Origin: an uncultured bacterium
GTDB taxonomy: Bacteria; Cyanobacteriota; Vampirovibrionia; Gastranaerophilales; Gastranaerophilaceae
Length of the DNA stretch: 64,000 nucleotides
Direction: 5' to 3'
Assembly: GCA_949298985.1 (NCBI GenBank)
Contig: CASFYV010000013.1
Location: 32,229 to 96,228, forward strand
Shown: piece by piece, positions 7,786 to 16,177 of the stretch
Layout of the letters: each line of letters opens with the position of its first letter
Position numbering within the stretch: the first letter of the stretch is position 1
The notes under the pieces: model-generated
What the model saw: only the letters and a program-made list of their open reading frames with translations
Databases searched by the model: none
What the model was told of the DNA's origin: nothing
Position numbers and translations under genes: made by a program

Positions 7786-9153
7786 CTAATTGTTTAAGAC
7801 TTCAAATAATGCATTGACTACTGCAGGATCCCACTTTACTCCGGCTTCGTCTTTAATTATGTTCAAAGCTTGTTCTTTGTTCATTGCATCACGATATGAT
7901 CTGTCTGAAGTCATAGCTGTATAAGCATCTGCAACGGCTATTATTCTTGAACCGAACGGTATTGAATTTCCTTTTAATCCTTCCGGTTCTCCGCCGCCAT
8001 CCCAACGTTCTTTGTGATAGTGAATATATGGAATTACTTCTGATAAGAAATTGATATTCATCAATAAATTTACACCAACATTCGGATGGTTTTGTAATTT
8101 TTCCCACTCTTCTTTTGATAGCTTACCTTTATTTGTAAATAATGATTCAGGTAATGTTATTTTTCCTATATTTTGTAATAAACCTGCATAGTAAACTAAA
8201 TCAGTTGTTTTTTCATTCAAACCAAGTTGTTTACATAATTTCTTAGATAACTCTGCAGTATTTTGTGAATGAGCAACTTTGTATTGACCTTTTTCATCAA
8301 CTGCTTTTGCTAATTTTTCTACAAAAGCTTGTTGTTGTATTCCTAAATCTGCTATTAATGCGGTTAATTCTGCTCTTATGTGTTGTAATTCTTCTGCAAA
8401 TACTAAATCATCATTTATTAGTTTTTCTGTTTCATCTATCGTTTGTTGTAAATGTAATGATGTACCAAAAAGCTTTCCGATTGTTTCCAATAAATTCATA
8501 TAAGCTTTTTTAATAAGCTTTTCTTTATAATTCTCAATTACTATTACTCCAACTATATTAGCATTGTTGTGCATTGGAACGATTGTTAATGATTTTACGT
8601 CGTACTCTTTTAATTCATATTTTGGTACAAAATTGTCGATTTGAGATATATCTTTGATTTGAATTTTCTCTAATGTATTAAATGCTTTTACTACTATAGA
8701 TTTTTCATCTGCTGAATAACCAAGTTTTTTAGCATAAATATCTTCATCAAATTCTACTGATGAACCTACTAAGCCTAGTATTTTATTTTCAATATCTAAG
8801 CCTTTAGTAAATTCTTTGGTTAAATATATATGGCAAGCATCTACATCAAGAATTTGTGTTAAAGTTTTTGCTATAGAATTATATACTACGTATTCGTCTT
8901 GAGAATTAAATCCTAAAACACAAAGTGTATTATTTAAAGAATATATAGAGATAAGCTCTTTTAGTTGTGACTTTAATCTTGTTGTTTTATCCTTAACATC
9001 TTTACCGATTTTATTAGCTAAATCTTCAGATATTAAATATTCAGAAACAAAGTCACCGATGTTAAGTGCAAAAATTTCTTCTAAGGAATCATCTTCCATT
9101 AAGTCGATTGAACGACTGAAAAGTGATGCACCTAATTCTTCTTTCTCTGCCAT
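7786..9153 (-). CDS. GAF domain plus degenerate HD-GYP domain protein
   Basis: The 455-residue soluble protein has an N-terminal region (about 1-80), a GAF-like sensor domain (about 85-240), a short helical linker and a C-terminal HD-GYP domain (about 285-450). HD-GYP enzymes hydrolyse cyclic di-GMP with a two-metal centre. Here key ligands are changed: the HD pair of LLHDIGK reads LLQNIGK, the paired histidines read HK in IHYHKERWDGG, and the GYP motif reads GEP. NHPNVG and VADAYTAMTSDRSYR are kept. It is therefore probably a non-catalytic sensor or scaffold, or one with altered metal use. It is a single gene, divergent from typA. Confidence 0.85.
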   Translation of the reverse strand: MAEKEELGASLFSRSIDLMEDDSLEEIFALNIGDFVSEYLISEDLANKIGKDVKDKTTRLKSQLKELISIYSLNNTLCVLGFNSQDEYVVYNSIAKTLTQILDVDACHIYLTKEFTKGLDIENKILGLVGSSVEFDEDIYAKKLGYSADEKSIVVKAFNTLEKIQIKDISQIDNFVPKYELKEYDVKSLTIVPMHNNANIVGVIVIENYKEKLIKKAYMNLLETIGKLFGTSLHLQQTIDETEKLINDDLVFAEELQHIRAELTALIADLGIQQQAFVEKLAKAVDEKGQYKVAHSQNTAELSKKLCKQLGLNEKTTDLVYYAGLLQNIGKITLPESLFTNKGKLSKEEWEKLQNHPNVGVNLLMNINFLSEVIPYIHYHKERWDGGGEPEGLKGNSIPFGSRIIAVADAYTAMTSDRSYRDAMNKEQALNIIKDEAGVKWDPAVVNALFEVLNN

Positions 9154-9409
9154 AATATACCTTCCTACATGATTTTATTTCTTGTTATATTCATGTTAAC
9201 GGCAAATTTTTCTAAAACTTTAATTTTTTTTACAAATTTTATACTTTAGTTGGAGATAAGTTATACTTTTTCCTTAAAAATTAGTTTAAATCTGATTTAC
9301 AAATCGTAATATTAGTAACAAAACTCAGTGAAAAATTATTGTATTTTGACTTTGTGTTGTTTAAAATAAATGTATAAATTACACTAAACGAAACGATAGG
9401 GAATGAAAA

Positions 9410-11200
9410 ATGGCTAAAAATATTAGAAATATTGCGATTATCGCTCACGTTGACCATGGTAAAACAACTATGGTTGATTGTATGCTAAAACAAAGTGGTG
9501 TTTTTAGAGAAAACCAACAAGTACAAGAAAGAGTATTAGATAGTAATGATTTGGAAAGAGAAAGAGGTATTACAATTCTTTCTAAAAATATTTCAATCAA
9601 TTACAAAGGAACAAAGATAAATGTTGTAGATACTCCTGGTCACGCAGACTTTGGTGGTGAAGTTGAGCGTGTATTGGGCATGGTTGATGGAGCTTTATTA
9701 ATTGTTGATGCTGCAGAAGGTCCTATGCCTCAAACCAGATTTGTTCTTTCTAAAGCATTAGAACTCGGTATAAGAATTATTGTTGTAATAAACAAAATCG
9801 ATAAACCTGCAGCTAACCCTGATGGAACTTTGGATAAAGTATTTGACTTATTCACAGAATTAACTGATAGAGAAGATTTAATAGATTTTTCATATATTTA
9901 TGCAAGTAGCTTAAACGGATTTGCAATTAAACATCTTGACGATGAAAGAAAAGACATGACTCCGCTTCTTGATTGTATTATTGAAAATATTTCAGAACCT
10001 AGTGGAGATTCAAACAAACCGTTCCAATTCAGAGCGACTACTCTTGATTATAATGAATATGTTGGAAGAATTGTAATTGGTCGTGTTGCTAATGGTAAAG
10101 TATCTTCTCAAGATCAAGTTGCTTGGATTAAAGCTGATGGTTCTGTTGAAAGAGGTAAAATTACTAAGTTATTCGGCTTCAAAGACTTAGGTCGTGTAGA
10201 AATAGATTCTGCAGAAGCTGGCGATATCGTTGGTATTGCTGGTTTTTCTGATATTCAAATCGGTGAAACTCTTTGTGATACAAATCATATTGAAGCTTTA
10301 CCTTTGATTAAAGTTGATGAACCAACTTTGCAAATGAATTTTTCAGTAAATGACAGTCCATTCGCAGGACAAGAAGGTAAATTTGTTACTTCTCGTCAGC
10401 TTAGAAAAAGACTTTATGATGAATTAGAAAAAAATGTTAGTTTACGTGTAGAAGATACTGATTCTACTGATTGTTTCAGAGTAAGCGGACGTGGTGAATT
10501 ACACCTTGGTATTCTTATTGAAACTATGAGAAGAGAAGGTTATGAGTTTCAAGTTTCTAAACCTGAAGTAATATTTAAAGGCGAAGGCGAAAATTTACAA
10601 GAACCGTTTGAAAATCTTTTAATCGATGTTCCTGAAGAATATGCAGGTTCTTGTATAGATAGATTATCGGGAAGAAAAGCTACTATGTTAGAAATGAACA
10701 ATGCTAACGGTAGAACTGAAATGAAATTCTCAATTCCTGCAAGGGGTTTAATCGGTTTTAGAACTGAATTTATCCGTATGACTCGTGGTGAAGGTATTAT
10801 GTATCATACATTTGATGAATATAAACCATACACCGGAGATATTCCTAAACAAAGAAGCGGATCAATCCTTGCTCACGAACAAGGTGAAGCTATTCCTTAT
10901 GCTTTAGCTCAGTTTGAAGATAGAGGAGTGTTCTTTGTTACTCCAAAAACTAAAGTATATCGTGGAATGATAATCGGAGAAGGAAATAGACCTCAAGATA
11001 TCGTTGTTAATATTTGTAAGACTAAAAAATTAACTAATATGAGAAGTGCAACTGCTGATGTTATGGTCACTTTACAGGCTCATAAAGAATTATCTCTTGA
11101 AGATTGTCTTGAATACATCGGTGATGATGAGTTGGTCGAAATTACTCCGGAAAATATCAGAATGAGAAAACAAGATTTAGTTAAATTTAAGAGTATTTAA
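9410..11200 (+). CDS. typA: Translational GTPase TypA/BipA
   Basis: This 596-residue ribosome-associated GTPase is related to EF-G and acts in 50S assembly and stress adaptation. G-domain motifs are present: AHVDHGKTT (G1), RGITILSKN (G2), DTPGHADF (G3) and NKIDKP (G4). They are followed by the domain II beta-barrel, EF-G-like domains III and V, and the BipA-specific C-terminal domain (ARGLIGFRTEF ... MRSATADVMVTL). Length is normal. AGGGA lies upstream of ATG. The 256-base gap to the divergent HD-GYP gene holds only promoter-type AT-rich sequence as far as I can see. Confidence 0.97.
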   Translation: MAKNIRNIAIIAHVDHGKTTMVDCMLKQSGVFRENQQVQERVLDSNDLERERGITILSKNISINYKGTKINVVDTPGHADFGGEVERVLGMVDGALLIVDAAEGPMPQTRFVLSKALELGIRIIVVINKIDKPAANPDGTLDKVFDLFTELTDREDLIDFSYIYASSLNGFAIKHLDDERKDMTPLLDCIIENISEPSGDSNKPFQFRATTLDYNEYVGRIVIGRVANGKVSSQDQVAWIKADGSVERGKITKLFGFKDLGRVEIDSAEAGDIVGIAGFSDIQIGETLCDTNHIEALPLIKVDEPTLQMNFSVNDSPFAGQEGKFVTSRQLRKRLYDELEKNVSLRVEDTDSTDCFRVSGRGELHLGILIETMRREGYEFQVSKPEVIFKGEGENLQEPFENLLIDVPEEYAGSCIDRLSGRKATMLEMNNANGRTEMKFSIPARGLIGFRTEFIRMTRGEGIMYHTFDEYKPYTGDIPKQRSGSILAHEQGEAIPYALAQFEDRGVFFVTPKTKVYRGMIIGEGNRPQDIVVNICKTKKLTNMRSATADVMVTLQAHKELSLEDCLEYIGDDELVEITPENIRMRKQDLVKFKSI

Positions 11201-11213
11201 GAAATAAAATATA

Positions 11214-11252
11214 ATAAAAAAGGTTTAACATAATTGTTAAACCTTTTTTATT
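11214..11252. terminator. Bidirectional terminator after typA
   Basis: AAAAAGGTTTAACA pairs with TGTTAAACCTTTTT around a short loop, with T-run on both strands. It serves typA and the convergent small gene. Confidence 0.9.
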
Positions 11253-11460
11253 GTTGAATTTCTTTGAATATAATCTCATATCCTAAAATCTTTGCTATAT
11301 TTTGACACTCTGTAAATGAAATAGAGTCTCTATTAATTTTTCCATATAATTTTGCAGCAGTATAATTTTTATTAGTTTCCTTTGAAAGAAGTTCTGCTAA
11401 TTTTTCCATAGATATATGTTTAAGTGTTAAAAGTATTTTTAATTGTGTCTTTATGTCCAT
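11248..11460 (-). CDS. Small helix-turn-helix-like protein
   Basis: This 70-residue protein looks like an XRE/Cro-type DNA-binding domain: TQLKILLTLKHISMEKLAELL as the first helices, then KLYGKINRDSISFTECQNIA with a recognition-helix-like spacing. Start at ATG 11460: TATAAT lies exactly six bases before it and there is no clear ribosome-binding site, so the message is probably leaderless. An in-frame TTG two codons earlier would sit inside the promoter. A 24-base palindrome at 11506-11529 in its upstream region could be its own operator. No antitoxin or toxin partner is visible. Confidence 0.7.
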   Translation of the reverse strand: MDIKTQLKILLTLKHISMEKLAELLSKETNKNYTAAKLYGKINRDSISFTECQNIAKILGYEIIFKEIQQ

Positions 11461-11466
11461 TCTCAA

Positions 11467-11472
11467 ATTATA
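11467..11472 (-). promoter_or_regulatory. -10 box directly upstream of the HTH gene (leaderless type)
   Basis: Minus-strand TATAAT ends six bases before ATG 11460. Transcription would start at or next to the start codon. Confidence 0.55.
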
Positions 11473-11505
11473 TGTGTAATTGATAAATTTTGCTTATATT
11501 GTATA

Positions 11506-11529
11506 ATTATTATCGTATATGATAATAAT
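11506..11529. promoter_or_regulatory. Inverted repeat, possible operator of the HTH gene
   Basis: ATTATTATC (11506-11514) and GATAATAAT (11521-11529) are perfect inverted arms around six bases. The site lies 46 bases upstream of the small HTH gene start. The AT-only arms reduce its significance. Confidence 0.35.
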
Positions 11530-11564
11530 ATGTTATATGTGATAAATTAATTAAGTAATAATTA

Positions 11565-11791
11565 TGGAATTTTGAAAAAATTGAATTTGAAGTTTTAAAA
11601 AAAGAGATTTTATTAAATGAAATGAAATTTAGAAGAGAAATACTTATTGATAAAAATAATTTTGATAAATTCATGATAAAAGGATTTTTTACATTTTGGT
11701 CGTAGTTATATGATTTTAAATTTTATTATAAATATTATTAAAACAGATTTTTCTGAAAATGAAACACAACGATTATGTTGTTATAAAAAAT
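11565..11791 (+). pseudogene. Possible gene relic in the non-coding stretch 11461-12083
   Basis: From 11565 a frame stays open for 46 codons (WNFEKIEFEVLKKEILLNEM and onward) with no start codon. It stops at 11703 and appears to continue in another frame (MILNFIINIIKTDFSEN...) to about 11790. The charged, helical composition resembles coding sequence of this genome, but no family is recognised. The rest of the stretch holds the palindrome at 11506, a hairpin at 11887 and a repeat block at 11919. Confidence 0.25.
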
Positions 11792-11886
11792 AAATGAAAT
11801 ATTAAAATATATGGAAAAAATTTTAAAAAATCTTGATTTTCTTGTTAAAAAAATATCAAGATAAGAAAATTTTATATTGTAAGTAG

Positions 11887-11904
11887 GGTGCAATTTTTTG
11901 CACC
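11887..11904. repeat. Short perfect hairpin
   Basis: GGTGCAA and TTGCACC form a perfect seven-base stem with a TTTT loop. There is no T-run and no flanking gene end within 180 bases, so it is more likely part of the neighbouring repeat block than a terminator. Confidence 0.4.
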
Positions 11905-11918
11905 AAAAGCTTATATTT

Positions 11919-12083
11919 AGTGAGTAGTGACTGGTGAATAGTGAATAGAAATTTATAACTTCTTTAAACTTCTTCCCCTCCCCTTGAGGGAGGGGGAAGG
12001 GGTGGGGTTAATAAATTAGTGAAGAGTGATGAGTGAATAGTGAATAGAGCTTTATTATTAACTTCTTCTCAACTTATAAACTT
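11919..12083 (+). repeat. Dispersed TTAGTGA/GTGAATA repeat with GC-rich hairpin and G-tract module
   Basis: Two clusters of GTGAATA-type heptamers (11919-11948 and 12017-12048) flank a GC-rich module. In the module CCCCTCCC/GGGAGGGG can fold as a hairpin (about 11972-12000), and four G-tracts (GGG, five G, GGGG, GGGG at 11988-12007) are separated by only 1-2 bases. The same module occurs at 44196-44230, and the heptamers recur at five other places in the window. It ends at the 3' end of the CMP-sugar synthetase gene. Confidence 0.75.
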
Positions 12084-12773
12084 CTAAATTTTTTGATAAT
12101 TTTTCATCAACTGTTCAACAATAATCCAATCGGATTCTTCATCTATTTCATAAGCAGTATAGCTTGGAAGCTCATAAAAAGTTACATTTCCTGAAAGACG
12201 GCATTTATCTTTTTTTATATTCCCAACTGAATTAATGTAACAAGCTCCTGTTTCTGCAATTAAACCTTCAAATTCTTGTCTTCTTGGACGGTTTTTATAA
12301 TCATAATTTACAGGTTCAACTACAGATTTATCCCCATCTACAAATTTCCATTTAAACTGTTTTTCAACTACTCCTGAAAAAATAGAATCTGCTTTGGAAT
12401 CTACAAATTTTTTGTACATATTATCAATGTGTTCTGATTTTAACATTGGAGAAGTTGCTTGGATTAAAAAGAAATTGTCTTTATTGTCTAAATCCGCTTG
12501 GGCAATATATTCAAGCATAACACTTTCAGTCGATGCCGTATCTGAAGCATTTTGAGGATTTCTATCATAAATTTCTATTTTCTCTAAATTAAAACTTGAA
12601 ACTACTTTTTTTATCTCATCAGAATCAGTTGCAATAACAACTTTATCAATACATTTAGCACCACTAGTCGCTTTTGCTGTCCAATATACAAGAGGTTTGC
12701 CATTAATCTCTTTTATATTTTTCATTGGAATAGATTTACTTCCGCCACGTACAGGTATAAAAGCTATATTCAT
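12084..12773 (-). CDS. CMP-sialic-acid-like sugar synthetase (acylneuraminate cytidylyltransferase family)
   Basis: This 229-residue enzyme of the NeuA/PseF class transfers CMP from CTP onto a nonulosonic acid. The start IAFIPVRGGSKSIPMKNIKEINGKPLVYW is the family signature; VVIATDSDEI, QATSPMLKS and the RPRRQEF region are also kept. No neuB, pseB or legionaminic genes lie nearby, so the exact sugar (neuraminic, pseudaminic or legionaminic type) cannot be told. Because the organism is flagellated and makes LPS, the product could decorate flagellin or LPS. Its ATG overlaps the stop of the upstream reductase gene by four bases (ATGA). Confidence 0.88.
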   Translation of the reverse strand: MNIAFIPVRGGSKSIPMKNIKEINGKPLVYWTAKATSGAKCIDKVVIATDSDEIKKVVSSFNLEKIEIYDRNPQNASDTASTESVMLEYIAQADLDNKDNFFLIQATSPMLKSEHIDNMYKKFVDSKADSIFSGVVEKQFKWKFVDGDKSVVEPVNYDYKNRPRRQEFEGLIAETGACYINSVGNIKKDKCRLSGNVTFYELPSYTAYEIDEESDWIIVEQLMKNYQKI

Positions 12774-13648
12774 TTTTTTACCTCATAATCTCTAATCTTA
12801 ATTAAATCATACATAACTTGATTATATGGAGTATCAATTCCTAATTCTTTTCCAAGTCTTATAATTTCTCCTGCGAATGCTTCTACTTCTGTTTCACGTT
12901 TTGCTAAAACATCTTGATACATAGATGTTTTACCTTCATCTGACATTCGAGATAGAAATTCTAAAGAATCTTTTTCTAAATTCTCTAAATTCTTAACCCC
13001 AATTTTTTCTGCAATAGATTTAGTTTCTGCGATTATTTTTTTAGCAAATTCAATGAATAAAGGATTATTTTTCATCTCGCCGAATTTTAGTTTTAATATT
13101 GCGGAAACTTGATTAGAAAAAAGATTAAGCGTAAATTTTAGCCACATTGAATAATCGATATCTTGAGGAATTGAATATTTTAATCTGATTTCATCTAAAA
13201 TATTTGCTAAATTTTCATCGTCATCAATAAATAACTCCAAATTTCCGTCTTGAGAAACCAAATTACCTTCTCTCATAGCACTATGACAAATCAAATATGA
13301 TTTTAATACTTTTGCATTTGGATAATTTTTTTTGATAATACTTTCAGAACTTATTCCATTCAAAAGAGATATAATTATAGTTTTTTCGCCTACAAAATTT
13401 TTAATATAGTCAATCGCATCATTTAATCCTTGGTACTTTGTAGAAATAATAATTAAATCAGCATTAAAACTATCATTTGGGCTAATGTATTTAAAATTTT
13501 GTTCGATATCATTAAATCTTGGCGGATTATTTTTATATTTATTTATCCGAACTTCATCAGCAAGAATTCTTAATTCACACTTAGAATTAATCCCAGCTCC
13601 AATAGTTGTACCAACAGCACCTAGTCCGCAAATAATAATTTTTTTCAT
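12770..13648 (-). CDS. panE: Ketopantoate reductase (ApbA/PanE) family protein
   Basis: This 292-residue NAD(P)-binding protein starts with the Rossmann loop IIICGLGAVGTTIGAGI, followed by ADLIIISTKY and a helical C-terminal domain with SMYQDVLAKRETEVEAFAGE. That last region is the PanE substrate-binding signature (S-M-x-x-D-x-x-x-x-R-x-T-E-x-x). PanE reduces 2-dehydropantoate to pantoate for CoA synthesis; paralogues may act on other 2-keto acids. Being coupled to a CMP-sugar synthetase rather than panB/panC leaves the substrate uncertain. TAAAAT lies six bases before ATG and no ribosome-binding site is seen. Confidence 0.8.
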   Translation of the reverse strand: MKKIIICGLGAVGTTIGAGINSKCELRILADEVRINKYKNNPPRFNDIEQNFKYISPNDSFNADLIIISTKYQGLNDAIDYIKNFVGEKTIIISLLNGISSESIIKKNYPNAKVLKSYLICHSAMREGNLVSQDGNLELFIDDDENLANILDEIRLKYSIPQDIDYSMWLKFTLNLFSNQVSAILKLKFGEMKNNPLFIEFAKKIIAETKSIAEKIGVKNLENLEKDSLEFLSRMSDEGKTSMYQDVLAKRETEVEAFAGEIIRLGKELGIDTPYNQVMYDLIKIRDYEVKK

Positions 13649-13654
13649 ATAGAT

Positions 13655-13684
13655 ATTTTAAATAAAACAATACAAAATATACAA
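13655..13684 (-). promoter_or_regulatory. Candidate leaderless promoter of panE
   Basis: Minus-strand TTGTAT, 18 bases, then TAAAAT (13660-13655), which ends six bases before the ATG at 13648. The same TTGTAT-18-(-10)-6-ATG arrangement is seen at the ACP gene at 62392. Confidence 0.45.
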
Positions 13685-13817
13685 ATTTAAATTTTTGTAA
13701 ATATTTTATACCCTAACTAGCAAAAAAATTTTTTTTTGGTTTTAGAACAAATAGATGGTTGATAAATCATAAAACATGATATAATTTAAATAATTAATAT
13801 ATAAAGCGAGGTCTAAT

Positions 13818-14147
13818 ATGAGTGAAGTAAATGGTCCTAAATTTAGTGTTAATCAAGTAAATTTTAATAATTTACCTAAACAATCTGTTGAAACAACTTC
13901 TGAAGTTGTAGAAAATACAACTCCGCAAATTAAAGATTTTTCTGATCCAAAAGCTGAAGCTTTAGGTCGTTCTATGTTATTTAAAGGTGCTGATGATACT
14001 AATCACGATTTGAAAGCATTATTGGAAAACCCACAAATCGCAGAAAATTCTGACAAAGCTTTCGAATTAGCTTTCAAAATGGCTCAAGATGCCGGTTTAG
14101 AAAATCCATATGAAGAAGCTGCAAATTTTGCAACAACTTCTATGTAA
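13818..14147 (+). CDS. Small hypothetical soluble protein
   Basis: This is a 109-residue acidic protein with GCGAGG before ATG; TTGATA and TATAAT (13759-13785) upstream form a plausible promoter. Residues 1-50 look disordered (many Asn, Pro, Thr), while 55-105 could form three helices (EALGRSMLFKG, LKALLENPQI, DKAFELAFKMAQDAG). No signal peptide and no recognised family. It stands alone before thyX. Confidence 0.65.
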   Translation: MSEVNGPKFSVNQVNFNNLPKQSVETTSEVVENTTPQIKDFSDPKAEALGRSMLFKGADDTNHDLKALLENPQIAENSDKAFELAFKMAQDAGLENPYEEAANFATTSM

Positions 14148-14217
14148 ATTTTTTATAAATCCTATACAGACCATGACTCTTTATGATATTATATTATAAG
14201 GAATTTAGGGGGTATTT

Positions 14218-14916
14218 ATGGAAGAGATGAATAATAAGCCTGTTGTTAAGCTTATTTCTAAGCCTGATAACATGTTGAGAACAATATACACTGCTGCAAG
14301 AACTTGTTATAGTGCGGATTCGCCTATTAATATTTATGATAAAGCAGAAGATGAAGAAAAAATGCTTAATCTAATAGAAAGAGTTGTAGGTTCAGGACAT
14401 TATTCTGTCATAGAACATATACAAATTTCTTTTGCTATATCAAACGTTTCAAGAGCTTGTACTCACCAACTTGTTAGACATCGTCATATGTCTTTTTCTC
14501 AAAAATCACAAAGATACGTGAAAGAAAAAGGACAATTTGATTATATTATTCCTCCTACAATTGAGAAGAATGAAGAATTAAAAGCTAAATTTATCGGCTT
14601 TATGGAAGAAATTTCAAAAATGTATTGTGAATTTACTGATGCGGGAATTCCTGCTGAAGATGCAAGAGCCGTTCTTCCTAATGCTGCAGCAAGTTCGATT
14701 GTTGCTAGTTTGAATTTGAGAGAATTAATTCACCTTGCTAATTTAAGACTTTGCACGAGAGCTCAGTATGAAATTAGAACACTTATAAAAATGATGTGTG
14801 ATGAATTGATAAAAGAAGAAGCTTGGCTTAAACCTTATTTAGTACCGAAATGTGTTAGAAACGGTTTTTGTGATGAAGATAAATCTTGTGGAAGGATGCC
14901 TAAAGCGAGCGTATGA
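14218..14916 (+). CDS. thyX: Flavin-dependent thymidylate synthase
   Basis: ThyX makes dTMP from dUMP using methylene-tetrahydrofolate, NADPH and FAD. The 232-residue protein has the ThyX motif in the form RHRHMSFSQKSQRY (about residues 85-98; family RHRxxSxNxxSxRY with Asn replaced by Gln) and the later LRELIHLANLRLCTRAQYEIR segment. AGGGGG precedes ATG. The stop overlaps the next ATG (ATGA), coupling it to a solute-binding protein. Confidence 0.95.
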   Translation: MEEMNNKPVVKLISKPDNMLRTIYTAARTCYSADSPINIYDKAEDEEKMLNLIERVVGSGHYSVIEHIQISFAISNVSRACTHQLVRHRHMSFSQKSQRYVKEKGQFDYIIPPTIEKNEELKAKFIGFMEEISKMYCEFTDAGIPAEDARAVLPNAAASSIVASLNLRELIHLANLRLCTRAQYEIRTLIKMMCDELIKEEAWLKPYLVPKCVRNGFCDEDKSCGRMPKASV

Positions 14917-15707
14917 AAAAACTCGGTATAGTATTTATAATTCTTTTCATTTGTTTAGTTATTTTTCATTTATTGGTAATTCAGCCTAAAAAATATGTTG
15001 AAGAAGATTTATATGACAAAATCATAGAACGTGGAACTATAAAAGTCGGAATTAATACTGATTCTAAACCTTTTGGGTTTTATGATAAAGATTGGAATGT
15101 TCAAGGTTATGATGCCGATTTAGCAAGATATATTGCTCAATATATCTTAAAAAGTCCTAATGCGGTTGAGTTTTATCCGGTTACTCCTGCTAATAGAATT
15201 CTAAAAGTTTCAACAGGCGAACTTGATATGGTTATCGCAACTATGACTATTACGCCGCAAAGAAAAGATATTATAAAATTTTCAATTCCTTATGATTACG
15301 CTGGACAAGCTCTTTTAGTCAGATCCAACAGTAAAATTACTTCTATTGCTGATTTAGCTGGACTTAATGTTGGGGTTGTGTTTGGAACGACTGCTGAAAA
15401 AAATATGTTAACACTTGCTCCGACTTCTACTATTATTGGATTTAGAAATTATCATGTTGCTTATGAAGCTTTAAAACAGGGTAAAATTGACGCATTAACT
15501 TCTGACGATACTATTCTTAGTACTTTTGCGTATGATGATAAAGATGTTAAGTTACTTCCTAAAAGATATTCTAAAGAACCCTATGGAATTGCTTTAAAGA
15601 AAAGCAAAAGCACTAAAAAATTAAAAGAAAACATCGATTTTGCAATAAAAGATATGCAAAGAAAAAACATTATTACAAGAATTAGAAGAAAATGGCTTAA
15701 ATTATAG
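14913..15707 (+). CDS. Amino-acid-type extracellular solute-binding protein (SBP family 3)
   Basis: The 264-residue protein starts with an uncleaved-looking hydrophobic segment (residues 5-25) without a lipobox, so it is probably anchored in the inner membrane facing the periplasm. The mature part follows the PBPb/HisJ pattern: GTIKVGINTDSKPFGFYD, VQGYDADLARYIA, LDMVIATMTITPQRKD, VGVVFGTTAEKN. No permease or ATPase genes are adjacent. Such orphan family-3 domains may feed a distant transporter or act in sensing. It overlaps thyX by four bases. Confidence 0.88.
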   Translation: MKKLGIVFIILFICLVIFHLLVIQPKKYVEEDLYDKIIERGTIKVGINTDSKPFGFYDKDWNVQGYDADLARYIAQYILKSPNAVEFYPVTPANRILKVSTGELDMVIATMTITPQRKDIIKFSIPYDYAGQALLVRSNSKITSIADLAGLNVGVVFGTTAEKNMLTLAPTSTIIGFRNYHVAYEALKQGKIDALTSDDTILSTFAYDDKDVKLLPKRYSKEPYGIALKKSKSTKKLKENIDFAIKDMQRKNIITRIRRKWLKL

Positions 15708-15708
15708 T

Positions 15709-16119
15709 TTAAGCTTTAACTTTAAACGCAAATTTTTTAAATAACACATAAGTGAAAATTGCAGCAGCCAAAGTTGCAAAGAATTGTGCTATATATACAT
15801 TTGAATGAATAAATTTAACAAAAATTTCTAATAAACAAGCATTTATAAAATAGCTAAAAATCCAAGTTGTACAGCATTTTAGATATTCTTTTTTCCAATC
15901 TCCTTTGCTTCTAAAAACAAGGAATTTTTGAGTAGTAAAAGAAACAACAGAGGATATTAACCAAGCTAAAGCTAATGCCATCTGATAAACTTTTTCACCA
16001 AAAATAATACAGATTAGTGAATAAATTAAATACGAAACACCGGCATTAAATCCACCCACAAATAGAAATCTTATTTTATCTGATAAACTAAACCAAAACT
16101 TTTTCAAAAAATCCTCCAA
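15709..16119 (-). CDS. GtrA-like polyprenyl-linked sugar flippase family protein
   Basis: This 136-residue membrane protein has four predicted helices and the GtrA pattern (IRFLFVGGFNAGVSYLIY, then SSVVSFTTQKFLVFRS, ending with a basic tail). GtrA proteins are thought to flip bactoprenol-linked sugars for LPS or wall decoration. A GtrB-like glycosyltransferase lies at 28674-29636, not next to it, so the pairing is only a suggestion. The start lies after AGGAT-type sequence. It is convergent with the solute-binding gene, with one base between stops. Confidence 0.85.
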   Translation of the reverse strand: MEDFLKKFWFSLSDKIRFLFVGGFNAGVSYLIYSLICIIFGEKVYQMALALAWLISSVVSFTTQKFLVFRSKGDWKKEYLKCCTTWIFSYFINACLLEIFVKFIHSNVYIAQFFATLAAAIFTYVLFKKFAFKVKA

Positions 16120-16134
16120 CTATAAAATTAATAG

Positions 16135-16165
16135 CGGCAAAAAGTTTTTTTAAAACTTTTTGCCG
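16135..16165 (-). terminator. Hairpin after the phosphohexomutase gene
   Basis: CGGCAAAAAGTTTT pairs with AAAACTTTTTGCCG around a short loop. The T-run after the stem is weak on the minus strand. Confidence 0.55.
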
Positions 16166-16177
16166 TTATATTAATCC

